A stretch of DNA of 55,779 bases from Zygnema cylindricum. Taxonomy: Eukaryota; Streptophyta; Zygnematophyceae; Zygnematales; Zygnemataceae. The notes below the pieces were generated by a model that was not told where the DNA came from, made no database searches, and was given only the letters and a program-made list of their open reading frames with translations. Below, in pieces: positions 47,451 through 55,779 of the stretch (positions are counted from its first letter, which is position 1; each line of letters starts with the position of its first letter). Location of the stretch: NCBI GenBank assembly GCA_037447655.1, contig JBBHKE010003369.1, positions 171,360-227,138 on the forward strand. Reading direction: 5' to 3'. A program made the position numbers and the translations under genes.

Positions 47451-50198
47451 ATCAATTACCCTCAATCGAGAAACATCACAACTACAAACATAAAGACAGT
47501 CTCGAACGGCTGCAACCAGAATCACTCAACAAAACATCCAGAATGGTACGGTGCTCTGCCAGCAAAGCTTTGTCATCCATCTAACCTAAACCTCCTTTCA
47601 CTCATAGCTCAAATGTGCGAAAACAATTGGAGACGCTATGTGCGTATATTGCATGGTTTTTCCACGTATAACATGCCATATAGCATTTGGTGACTACATA
47701 TAGCCTTTGCAATAGTATTCGCACATTTGAACTGTGCTATCAATCGAAAAGCCCAACTCAAACACAAAAATCGACAAAATCTTGCGAAAACAAACAGCTG
47801 AGAGCGTAAAACTGAAATACGTCACCTACTGAGCCATTTCAGGATTAGCAAAACCCTTGCTGCATCTCACAAAACACGACAAAAATTGCAAAAACAAACA
47901 AATGAGATCACAAGCTAAAATCACTCACCTGCTGAACCATTTCAGGGTTAGAGAAGACTTGCTGCATCATTTGCTGCATAACAGGGTTTTGTAGCATGGC
48001 CTGCATTTGAGCTGGATCGAATGCCATTCCTCCCGCATCTCCCATTCCCCCAAGCCCAGATAAAGTTCCAAAGGCTCCCAATCCAGGACCTCCCAAACCT
48101 GTTGGAGTGCCTCCCAGTCCTGCTGCCAAACCTATGGCAGGGGCTGTCTGCCCTGTAGCTGTGCCAGCTGTCTGTCCAGTAGCTGGTGTTCCAGCAGCGG
48201 CAGCTGCAAAAAAAATAAGAGTAAGTATAATAGTAACAATTACGAAATGTGCAGAAGAAAACGTGCATTGAGATTGCAAGTGAGTGAAAGCAAGGAACAA
48301 TTGAAAATTGGAGTTGCTGGTTGTTGAAAAAACATCGAAATGCAAGCAAGCATCAATAACGACCATCGCTTAAGTAGCAGTGACAAAGCAACAGTTGCCC
48401 ATCTTCCCAAACAGTTAACACAGGCAGACGAACATATAATAACAATAATAATAAAAAACACATGGTTTCGGTTACTCCTGATGATTTGTACTATTCCTGG
48501 ACCTATTATACCTGTCAGCTTCTCAGCATAGGACAGACTGTATGCAAAAAAAATGTTTCTACAAAGTTTTCATCACCTTAATGCCAATAAAAAAAACCTC
48601 TTAAGTCCAGATTACAAAAGCAAAAGTCCCCAGCAAAAACACCAAGCCTACAATATAGCTCTACACTAATGTATGACTTTGGAAGGAAAAAGTGGAGAAA
48701 TGCTCACCAGTTGGGTTCCAAGGATTTGGTAAAGGAGCAGTATTAGGGACAGGTGTAACTCCTGGAATTCCTGAAGCCCCTGTCTGAGGGGCAGTTGCTT
48801 GTCCCTGAGCCTGTCTTTGAGCCTGAGCTCCAGTTGTACCTCCAAATAGGTTTCCAAAAGGACCATCGGTTGTATTGGAAGCGGCATCTCCTTGCCTCTG
48901 TGTCGCTGACATCATCGGTTCTTGCACATTTTCATACATTCGCCTTAACATATTGAATCCTTCGGGCATGGCCTCTATGTTACTTAGCGCTCTGTCCATA
49001 TTCCTCATCATCTCACGCATAATCTCTGGATTCCGTGCCGCTTCCACTGTCTGTCTCATAGTCGCCGGATCATTAAGAACATGTCCTATCTCCGGGTTCC
49101 TCTCCATGATTTCTCGAACTTGAGGGTTGCTCATGAACAAACTCCTCATCAGCTCTGGGTTATTGAAGAGATTTTGCATTAATGGCGAGTTCATCATGTC
49201 TCTAACCAGAGCTGGATCTTGCAAAAGCTGTTGCTGCATCTGATTCAAATCTAGGCCACCGCCGGTTGTTGGAGGCCGTAAACCGCTTAAACCGCCAAAG
49301 GGTAAACCACTCAAACCACCAAATCTATTGCCATCTCCTGTTTCACCAGAAGCACTAAATGGAGAAGGAGATGAAGTGGCAGAAGGAAGTCCTCCTGGAG
49401 TAGGAGATGCAGTGGTAGGAGTAGTCCCTGTTGTCTGACCAGCAGGAGCTGCTCCACGGACCAAATGGATAGTGTGATCATTTTCTAGTCCTGTTTCAAC
49501 CATTGGTTCCCAATACCTCCTACCCTTCAGAGATGATCCAGCAATATGATACAATACTGTCACGAAACCACAATACCCTCGCATGCGCCAGATTACCTCA
49601 ATTCCTTAGAAAAAAAAGTGAAAAAGAGAAGGAGAAAAACGACAGATAAAAAAGAGAATTCGCCAAGCAGAGATAAATATATTTGGCTACTAAGTCAACC
49701 GATCTTTGCACAAAATTCGAAGTTAATAAATGAGCGTAGTGCCAAGGTCGTCCAGGCTCCACAGTCAAACGAGTTCACAACTTACATTGCAAAAAATTAG
49801 AACACACCCAAAAATAAAGCAATAATCTAACGCTGGCTGGAAGATGGACGATGGATAAAAGTTGTATTAATCATTAGGTTGATGTCCTCCACGTGCCTCT
49901 GATTGCCCTTCGGTTTTCAGCTGACAGCTAAAAAAATAAAGAACACTGGAAATGAGCTCTGGTTTCCAAAAATGTAAATACTTTCAACACTCTCCAACTG
50001 CTGACACTTACCATAACTTTCCAAAGTATTGTCGTCCTTAAGTACACGGCCTTTATAGATCAACCTTTGCTGTGGTGCAGGTATATTCGCTTTGTCTGCC
50101 ATCTGTCCTTTTAACTCTGCGACTGTATTCGAACTCAAATCAACCTCCACAGTAAATTTTTGACCATTAGAGCACTTGACATGTATCGTTGTTCCCAT
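44794..50198 (-). CDS. Ubiquilin / DSK2 (UBL-STI1-UBA proteasome shuttle)
   Basis: Binds ubiquitinated proteins through its UBA and the proteasome through its UBL. Eight exons (minus): 50198-50012, 49490-48708, 48203-47929, 47369-47256, 46630-46566, 46003-45885, 45584-45508, 44865-44794; 1692 nt, 563 aa, all GT-AG and in phase. UBL: residues 1 to ~72 (MGTTIHVKCSNGQKFTVEVD ... RLIYKGRVLKDDNTLESYG ... HTIHLVRG). STI1-type repeats: NSPLMQNLFNNPELMRSLFM, MMRNMDRALSNIEAMPEGFN, then MLQNPVMQQMMQQVFSNPEM and TNPMLRTMVDANPQFLDALR. UBA: residues ~515-563 (QLAQLQDMGFYDREENIRAL ... AAVERLLGG). Linkers are rich in Gly/Pro/Thr/Gln. The length matches plant DSK2 (about 550). The start is the Met directly opening the UBL. 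The acceptor of exon 4 uses a (CT)n microsatellite as its pyrimidine tract. Confidence 0.96.
44925..45146. mobile_element. MITE, TACACC family, diverged
   Basis: 222-bp element in the last ubiquilin intron. Imperfect inverted repeats of about 45 bp: left TACCGCCCATTGCTATTGGA continuing to CAGGCAGTCAAAAGCG; right end reads, reversed, TACACCACCCATCATTATTA to CGGGCAGTCAAATTTC. Confidence 0.75.
46185..46355. repeat. About 48-bp degenerate tandem repeat in ubiquilin intron 5
   Basis: Four units with CTCTTATTTATACTC, GCAACATCCCTTCACA and AACA variants on the plus strand. Not obviously derived from a splice junction. Confidence 0.75.
47399..47448. repeat. (GA)n microsatellite at ubiquilin exon 4 acceptor
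   Basis: About 50 bp of GA on the plus strand. On the coding strand this is a (CT)n tract ending about 30 nt before the exon 4 acceptor at 47369, so it probably acts as the polypyrimidine tract. Confidence 0.93.
47770..47975 (-). repeat. Tandem duplication of the ubiquilin exon 3 donor region
   Basis: Two units of about 105 bp. The true unit (47876-47975) has CACTCACCTGCTGAACCATT on the plus strand. The copy (47770-47870) has CGTCACCTACTGAGCCATT followed by TCAGGATTAGCAAAACCCTTGC, a decayed exon end. The copy's donor (minus AG|GTGACGTA) keeps GT. Confidence 0.85.
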
Positions 50199-51628
50199 TT
50201 TTAATAACAGCCGGTATATACAAAGCTGTCAGATGCGTTTTAACCACTAAATTCTGGATTCTGCAACATTTCCAATAAAACCATACAATTAATTAGCTTC
50301 AAAAAATGTTCGAAGAGGTGAAAACGAAAATTCAAGGAGAAGCAGTCCACTTCAGTAAAGGTTAATAACCATGAAGACAGGGATAAAAGTGAAAAAACAT
50401 TGCACTGGATCAGCATTAACAGTTCCACAGCAATCACAGTCCAATGAAAAAAATCACCAAAAAGTAGTAATCGAACCATAGCAAAAATATAGGTTTAAAT
50501 AAACAGCGAAAACAACAGTCCGGTGCCTGTATAAAGAGAGCTGGCCAGAACACACTGTCAGGCAAGACATGCTTTTGTGAAGACACTAAGAAAAAGATCT
50601 CCAGTAATACCCAAAATATAAGGCTAAACATCATCATACAACACGTCTGCAGGAAAACCAGGTATGCAACTAGGTCATGTGACAACTTTCGTCTAAAACT
50701 TTCACATTCAATTATGAGTCAGCAGTAATACATAAAATCATCCTTCGAGTAAAGTCAGCCAGTTAACATCTACTTCAAAAAAGATGGTAAAAACAAGAAT
50801 ATCATATAGTATCAAGAAATAAGCTATGACATAGGGGTTGGAGGTACCTTCAAAGGATTTTCAAACGAAAAATCTTTCATTCACGTCCAAGAAAACAAAA
50901 ACTCGATCCTACGATGAGTCCTTCGTTACGGAGAAAAAACTACTGAAATAAGAAACTAAGCCTAAAACAAAGGAGTCATTAGGGTTTGATCAAAATCACC
51001 TCACAAACCGAAACTTCTGTTGATGTCTCTGGGAAACAATCGTAACCAGAGGCCAAAATTACCAAACCGCACAGAGGCCCCTTCCTAGAAGCTTCCTTGC
51101 TACTTGTCTGTACATTTCTGTCTGAGTTGAAGTCAAACTTTGGAAGTAGTACGTTGCATTGGGCAAACCGACATCTAAACCTAGTACCGATTTTGACCTC
51201 TCCTTGGTAAGGTACGTGTACCTTTTGATTCAAGCCCCGAACTTAATTCAGCTTACTAGAATGAAAATCAGTACAGAACTTCTGGCAGTTGCCGAATGTG
51301 GAAGTACTGATTCGACGTTTTCCGGTGCTATTTAATGGCCACACGCATCCCACGGTAACTTGGCTATCTGGCTATCTGCAAAATTCTGCTTCCCTATGAA
51401 AGCGAACGATGAGCTGGCCTAGGCTCTGTGCCGGTTAAATAGGGATAATTATAACGCGCTGTAGGACTGCCGTCACTGACGAGTAATCCTCTCAATTGGA
51501 CATAAACTGGTGTAGCTCGTACAGTTTTATGTACGATTTCTGTGATCATTGTCCATACGGGCAGCTCTGACTTTGTAAAACTGAGAAGCGCAAGTGCGTA
51601 GTTCATTGGCCGAAAGCTCCATCTATAT
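50199..51628. other. Ubiquilin 5' flank
   Basis: Presumed promoter and 5' UTR of the ubiquilin gene; no coding sequence recognised. Not clearly repetitive. Confidence 0.45.
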
Positions 51629-51906
51629 CATAGTTCAAAAGTAGGCGTTTTATGGTAGGCCTTTGGAAGGCGCAAGTTGTGTTATGGGCTTTTCATGTGA
51701 CCTTCTTAGATCGTTACTTTGATCGCTTCTCTGATCAGCGACCGTCCGATGACATTTAATTCTCTATCGAACGATGTGTAACTCAACCCTGTTACTTTTC
51801 TTTTTCATTTTGCGACCAATACAATATGGGTCTTAAGGTCATATTGTATGTTCTGCGTACAATAGGCATATTGTATGGGCCTACTTTCACCTACTTTTGA
51901 ACTATG
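51629..51906. mobile_element. 278-bp MITE-like element with 17-bp TIRs
   Basis: Perfect terminal inverted repeats CATAGTTCAAAAGTAGG at both ends. The right half is shared, in opposite orientation, with 20582-20742. Flanks contain ATAT/ATA, so the target duplication is uncertain. No coding capacity. Confidence 0.8.
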
Positions 51907-53149
51907 CATAAAACCACGCATGAAACGCCAAAAAAATAACGAATATGCGCATGAAACAAAGTTCAAAAAAATTTAAAATGTGTTGACTGACTCTGACTCA
52001 ATACTAAAAATAAAAATTAAAAATTAGTAAAACATTTAATCGATAACGAAAAATACGATCACAACTTAATCAAAATTTCAAAAGTTATAAACGAAAACCA
52101 GTAACGACACTGTCTCTTCGTTGGACGCTGAACCTGCAACCAGCGACCAGACTGCCTTGGCGCTGGACTCGTCCCCGGCGCCGAGGCAGCGTCGGCGTCT
52201 TCCCGGCGGCGTGTCGGCGCCAAGTCAGCGCCGACGCCTTCCCTGCGCCATGCCGACGCTATTACAACATTTCACCATTCACAAATTTACAATTGTAGCA
52301 AAAAATAACCATTTTTGAATGTCAAAATTGAACAATGAAAAAATGAGAATTTAAAAAAAAGTATTCATTTCTGTATGCCAACATTTAATAATGATAATTT
52401 CAAAATTGAAGCAAAAAATAACCATTTTGTATTTCAAATTGAATAATTGACAAAATCATAATTGAAAAAAAAAATCCATCATATCCCTCTTGAGCCTTAA
52501 GATGCTCCCACTCTGCTCCTCGAGGCCTAGACATGGCTGCCTGTTAAGAGGTTCGTGGAAGCTTCAAGTGTGGCTTCGATCGAGCCTTCAATGGCGGATT
52601 CAATGGTGGCTTCGTTTGCGTGGTCCACACTTGGAAAAATGGGAAAACAATGTCATAAATTTTGGGATCCGTACGCCAAATTTCATAAAATGACAAAAAA
52701 CGCGGCGGTGACGGTTTATGCGGTTGGTTTCGACCGTTTTGGAGCGTAGCGGCGGACAACAGATGCAATTTTATGCGTCAAAACTCGACAGCTGCGCAAA
52801 GCAAACGACAACTGCCGTCCGCCGTCGGACATCATGTTCGGAATGCACTTTTTCGTTTTTGAAGAATTTCGAAAACGAAGCACACGGACGTGAACCGTAC
52901 AGGAATTCATTCCGTCGCAAACTTATGAATAAACTAGGGGACCAATCACATAAGAGAACACGTAGTGTCAAAAAAAAAAAAAATCGATGGAAAAAATAAA
53001 AAGGGCATGTCCAAAGTTCCTTTGCGGTTTTTTTGGGTATGTACAAATGCTTGCGTGGCAGTACATTTTGATTTTGAAGGGTTCGTACATATCATGTCCG
53101 CAAAACGTTTCCTTTTTCGTACGGGCAAGTGGCTCGTGTCACGACACGC
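51907..53149. other. Gene-free region with a GC-rich patch
   Basis: AT-rich DNA interrupted at about 52125-52260 by a strongly GC-rich patch containing repeated GTCGGCGTCTTCCC/GCCGACGCCTTCCC words. No homology is recognised; a 65-codon frame (52121-52318) over it is Arg/Pro-rich and unsupported. Confidence 0.5.
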
Positions 53150-53694
53150 TACACCGCCAATCGTTATTACCGTTGTGTACGCTAATTCCGTCCCGCTTTT
53201 TTTTTTTTTTATTCTCCATTAGTGTAGTTCATTCTATTTTTTTCTTTATTGTATTTAGGGTTATTTTCAGTACGTTGTCTCTTAAATAGAGTGGTGTACG
53301 GTCAGTTTCAGACCGTACATAAATGTACCATTTTAAGTTAAAAAGCACAATAAACTAGTTTTAGTAACTTGCGGACGCATGAGAATGTGCGTTCTAAAAA
53401 GGAAAAAAAACTAGGTCGTAGAAAATCCCGTTCGCACATCTTCGTCCGACAGCCGCGTTTCGACCGTGTGAATGTACGATTTGTGTACGATTTGTCAGAT
53501 TGTGTGCGGAGACTTATATTAGTGTAAGCATGTTTGCGACCGACATTTATTTTTTCAAAGATCCAAATTTCCATAATCAAACAATTTGAATGTATGATTT
53601 TTTCCAAAATTTTCAAGTTCTTAAATAGCGTACACCACGGTAATTATTTTTATACGCTAAAGAAACTTACACGCTAATTACGATTGGCGGTGTA
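53150..53694. mobile_element. MITE, TACACC family, long copy
   Basis: 545-bp element with near-perfect terminal repeats (left TACACCGCCAATCGTTATTA, right ending CGATTGGCGGTGTA) and TA at both borders. The interior is unlike the shorter copies except for TTAGTGTAGTTCATTCTATT, which resembles the 22648 copy. Confidence 0.82.
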
Positions 53695-53770
53695 GTTGAC
53701 GTAGGCTAGGGTCACGTGCCAGCTCACGGCGGACAAAAAAAGGTACCGTTTTCATACCATACCGTTTTCT

Positions 53771-54141
53771 AGTGTTGGGTATCGAAGACCTATTGCCGAT
53801 ATTCAATATATATCGATTTTTAGGTACCCGATAATCGATATATCGAGACCATGTACAGAGAAGCTGAATATCCGGATTTTTTTTCCAAAAAGCCCCCCCC
53901 CCCCGTGGCGGGCGCTCGGTGTTGGGGGGAAGGGGGGGGACCGTACGATTTTGAGTACGGTATACCGTACTTACCTGTACTGTACATGTACGGTACCTGT
54001 ACGGGCACCCTTTTTATGCGATATATATTGCGATGATTTATGTTGGTCGCGGTACGATATATCGAAGACTTTGCTCGATCGATATTCGATATATTGAATA
54101 TCGAAATTATCGCGATATGAAACTACCCGATACCCAACACT
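53771..54141. mobile_element. hAT-like MITE
   Basis: 371-bp element with perfect 14-bp terminal repeats AGTGTTGGGTATCG. The interior is full of ATATCGAT/GATATATCG palindromic words, a poly-C/poly-G patch near 53893-53940 and GTAC-rich sequence. The terminal AGTGTTGGG resembles hAT family ends. No coding capacity. Confidence 0.7.
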
Positions 54142-54694
54142 ACACCGTCAATCGCTATTAGAGTAAAGGAATAAATAGCGTAAAAAAAAAATTAGTGTTA
54201 TTAACACTAATCGGGATTTTTTTTTTTTTGAAAAAAAATATATATACTAATTAATCACTAACTGTAATTTGGGTTGTCCAGAATAATAAATACCCGCCCT
54301 TAAAATGTCTACATTAATATGTGTATCCGTACAAATTCTGACAGTTCGTACGCCGTCGCGTTGTTCACACGGTCGACGGACGAACATATGAGAACGTGAT
54401 TATTTTCGACGAGTTTGCGTCTCTTTCTTCCAGTGCACATTCACATGTGTGTGCAATAATGTTAAGTGTCTTTTTATGCCTTTGTAATTCAAAAGTACCA
54501 TTTCGTACAGAGATATCCTTTCCGTACGCCACACTATTTCCATTGAGGTGTACTTCCATTATTAACGCTAATTGAAATAAAACCCTAATTAGAATAATGG
54601 AAAAAATAGAATTATGGATTGTATTTAAGGCTTTTTTTTTTGAATAAAGGGCACCGAATTGGCGTTATATACTCTAATAGCGATTGACGGTGTA
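54141..54694. mobile_element. MITE, TACACC family, long copy abutting the hAT-like element
   Basis: 554-bp element with perfect 25-bp terminal repeats beginning TACACCGTCAATCGCTATTA. Its first base is the last base of the hAT-like element, so one inserted at the edge of the other. TA at both borders. Confidence 0.86.
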
Positions 54695-55779
54695 CCGTTT
54701 TACCCTTTTTCAAGTGTGAACGATGCAGCTGTAATGATGAACCGTACAAACTTATTTCAAACTTCGCGCACGGAAATGAAACGTCACTTTTTAGAAATTT
54801 TCGTACGTTATATCCGTACCGTACAAATTTCTTTCAAACTTCGCGCGCGAAAATTTGTCGTCTCTTTTTGATATTTCCGTACATAATGTCCGTACGCTTT
54901 TACCGTACGAAAATTATACGCATTTAACGAAGGTTCAATTTTTTTTAAAAATAACGAAGTTTCGTAAAAATGTCAAAATCCGTACGAATGAGACATATAT
55001 GCCCTGAATCAACCTGGCCCGTAGAGCTGGCCGTACGATTACAGAAACGACTGATGGAACTTGACCCTTATCCACTGAAGTTTACTATATATTTGGTTCA
55101 GTACTGTACTGTAGAAACTTAACTACATAGTACATATATATCAATTCCGTCTTGTCTACTTCCGTCCGTACTCCATTCATTTTGTACGGCAAGTGGCTTT
55201 GGGCCCGGCTCGGCTCGGGTGTGGGCCAAACCGGACGGCTCGTTTTGAAACCTGGATGGAGATTCATAAACCAAACCAGACCGTTAGATTCTGCAACTGA
55301 ACGGTTCAAATCGTTGAGCCGTCCACTTAGAGCCCTAAATACGGTAAAATGACCAAGACCTGAAATGACAAATATCCTCAAATTTACCGTACTAAAGTTA
55401 AATATTTCGTACATTAGTAGACTGTCTTTTATGTACTTATATTCTTATAGCTTTGTACTTTATGATATTGTGCATTCGTGCACTGGTATATCGGTCGAAA
55501 CTGGGTTTGGCGTGATCTAAACAAACCAGCGGCAATTAAAATCGGTCAAGGCGAGCCACTCCGGTATTAAGACGGCTTCGATATAGTGAGACCGAACTGG
55601 TGAAAGGCCAGTTCAGTTCGGCTCAAAACGGTTTCGGGCCAAACCGGACCGAGTGCTAACGGCAAGAATCAAATTCAAAGGCCTGCAACGGACATATTTG
55701 GAACTCCAGCTGGTCTCTTCCCTGTTGCGCTTCTTTGCTGCGCTTCTTTGCTCGTGCTCTCAGCTTGCACATTCTTCGA
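54695..55779. other. Gene-free region rich in GTAC words
   Basis: No gene recognised. CGTACG, CCGTAC and GTACGG words are frequent, with a block of CCGGACGGCTCG/GGGCCAAACCGGACC repeats at 55200-55660. Probably decayed repeat DNA. Confidence 0.45.

Noticed and set aside
47824-47870. Alternative ubiquilin exon with FANPEMAQ
   Set aside because: Followed by a stop and weaker donor, and alignable to the true exon 3 end as part of a tandem duplication.
52121-52318. 65-codon Arg/Pro-rich frame
   Set aside because: Only reflects a short GC-rich repeat patch; no supporting signal.

Overview
The window is nuclear DNA of a photosynthetic eukaryote of the green lineage, most likely a streptophyte (a charophyte-grade alga or a land plant). 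Evidence: intron-rich genes with GT-AG introns; a thylakoid state-transition-type kinase (STN7/STN8 family); a RABA-type Rab11 GTPase with plant-like sequence; a plant-type CofD-like protein with a transit-peptide-like N-terminus; and an AT-rich background full of microsatellites and small inverted-repeat transposons. The species cannot be named from the sequence alone.

Layout. Bases 1-3339 (minus): 5' part of a kinesin motor gene that runs off the left edge. 3340-5715: intergenic. 5716-11058 (minus): a CNOT4-type RING protein of about 1193 aa, with a C-terminal zinc finger and no visible RRM. 11059-16487: 5' flank and intergenic DNA with a 7-copy splice-acceptor repeat, AT-rich DNA and a 38-base G run. 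16488-18299 (minus): three-exon RABA/Rab11 GTPase. 18300-25579: gene-poor DNA with a 1.7-kb direct repeat pair and several MITEs. 25580-34813 (minus): 16-exon STN7/STN8-type kinase with a transit-peptide-like N-terminus, one N-terminal membrane segment and an unusual ~300-aa C-terminal extension. 35757-43294 (plus): CofD/YvcK-like (UPF0052) protein, divergently transcribed from the kinase. 44794-50198 (minus): ubiquilin/DSK2 (UBL, STI1 repeats, UBA), convergent with the CofD-like gene. 50199-55779: gene-free DNA with MITE-like elements.

Four genes were reassembled with every splice phase agreeing: kinesin fragment (350 codons), Rab (214 aa), CofD-like (576 aa, including an exon at 42046-42174) and ubiquilin (563 aa). 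The CNOT4-like gene also closes in frame (1193 aa). The kinase closes except at one junction, exon 6 to 7.

The most striking signal is shared by nearly all the genes. Introns here have repeatedly grown by tandem duplication of segments that straddle an exon-intron junction, leaving arrays of 2 to more than 15 intact or decaying 5' or 3' splice sites next to the real one. I count about ten separate cases in 55 kb, at both donors and acceptors. Together with a TACACC-ended MITE family (at least seven copies), they explain most of the intron and intergenic repeat structure.

Functionally the genes are mostly unrelated housekeeping functions: microtubule motor, ubiquitin/CCR4-NOT, membrane traffic, proteasome shuttling. 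The exception is the divergent kinase and CofD-like pair, which are both probably plastid proteins and share a 943-bp intergenic region.
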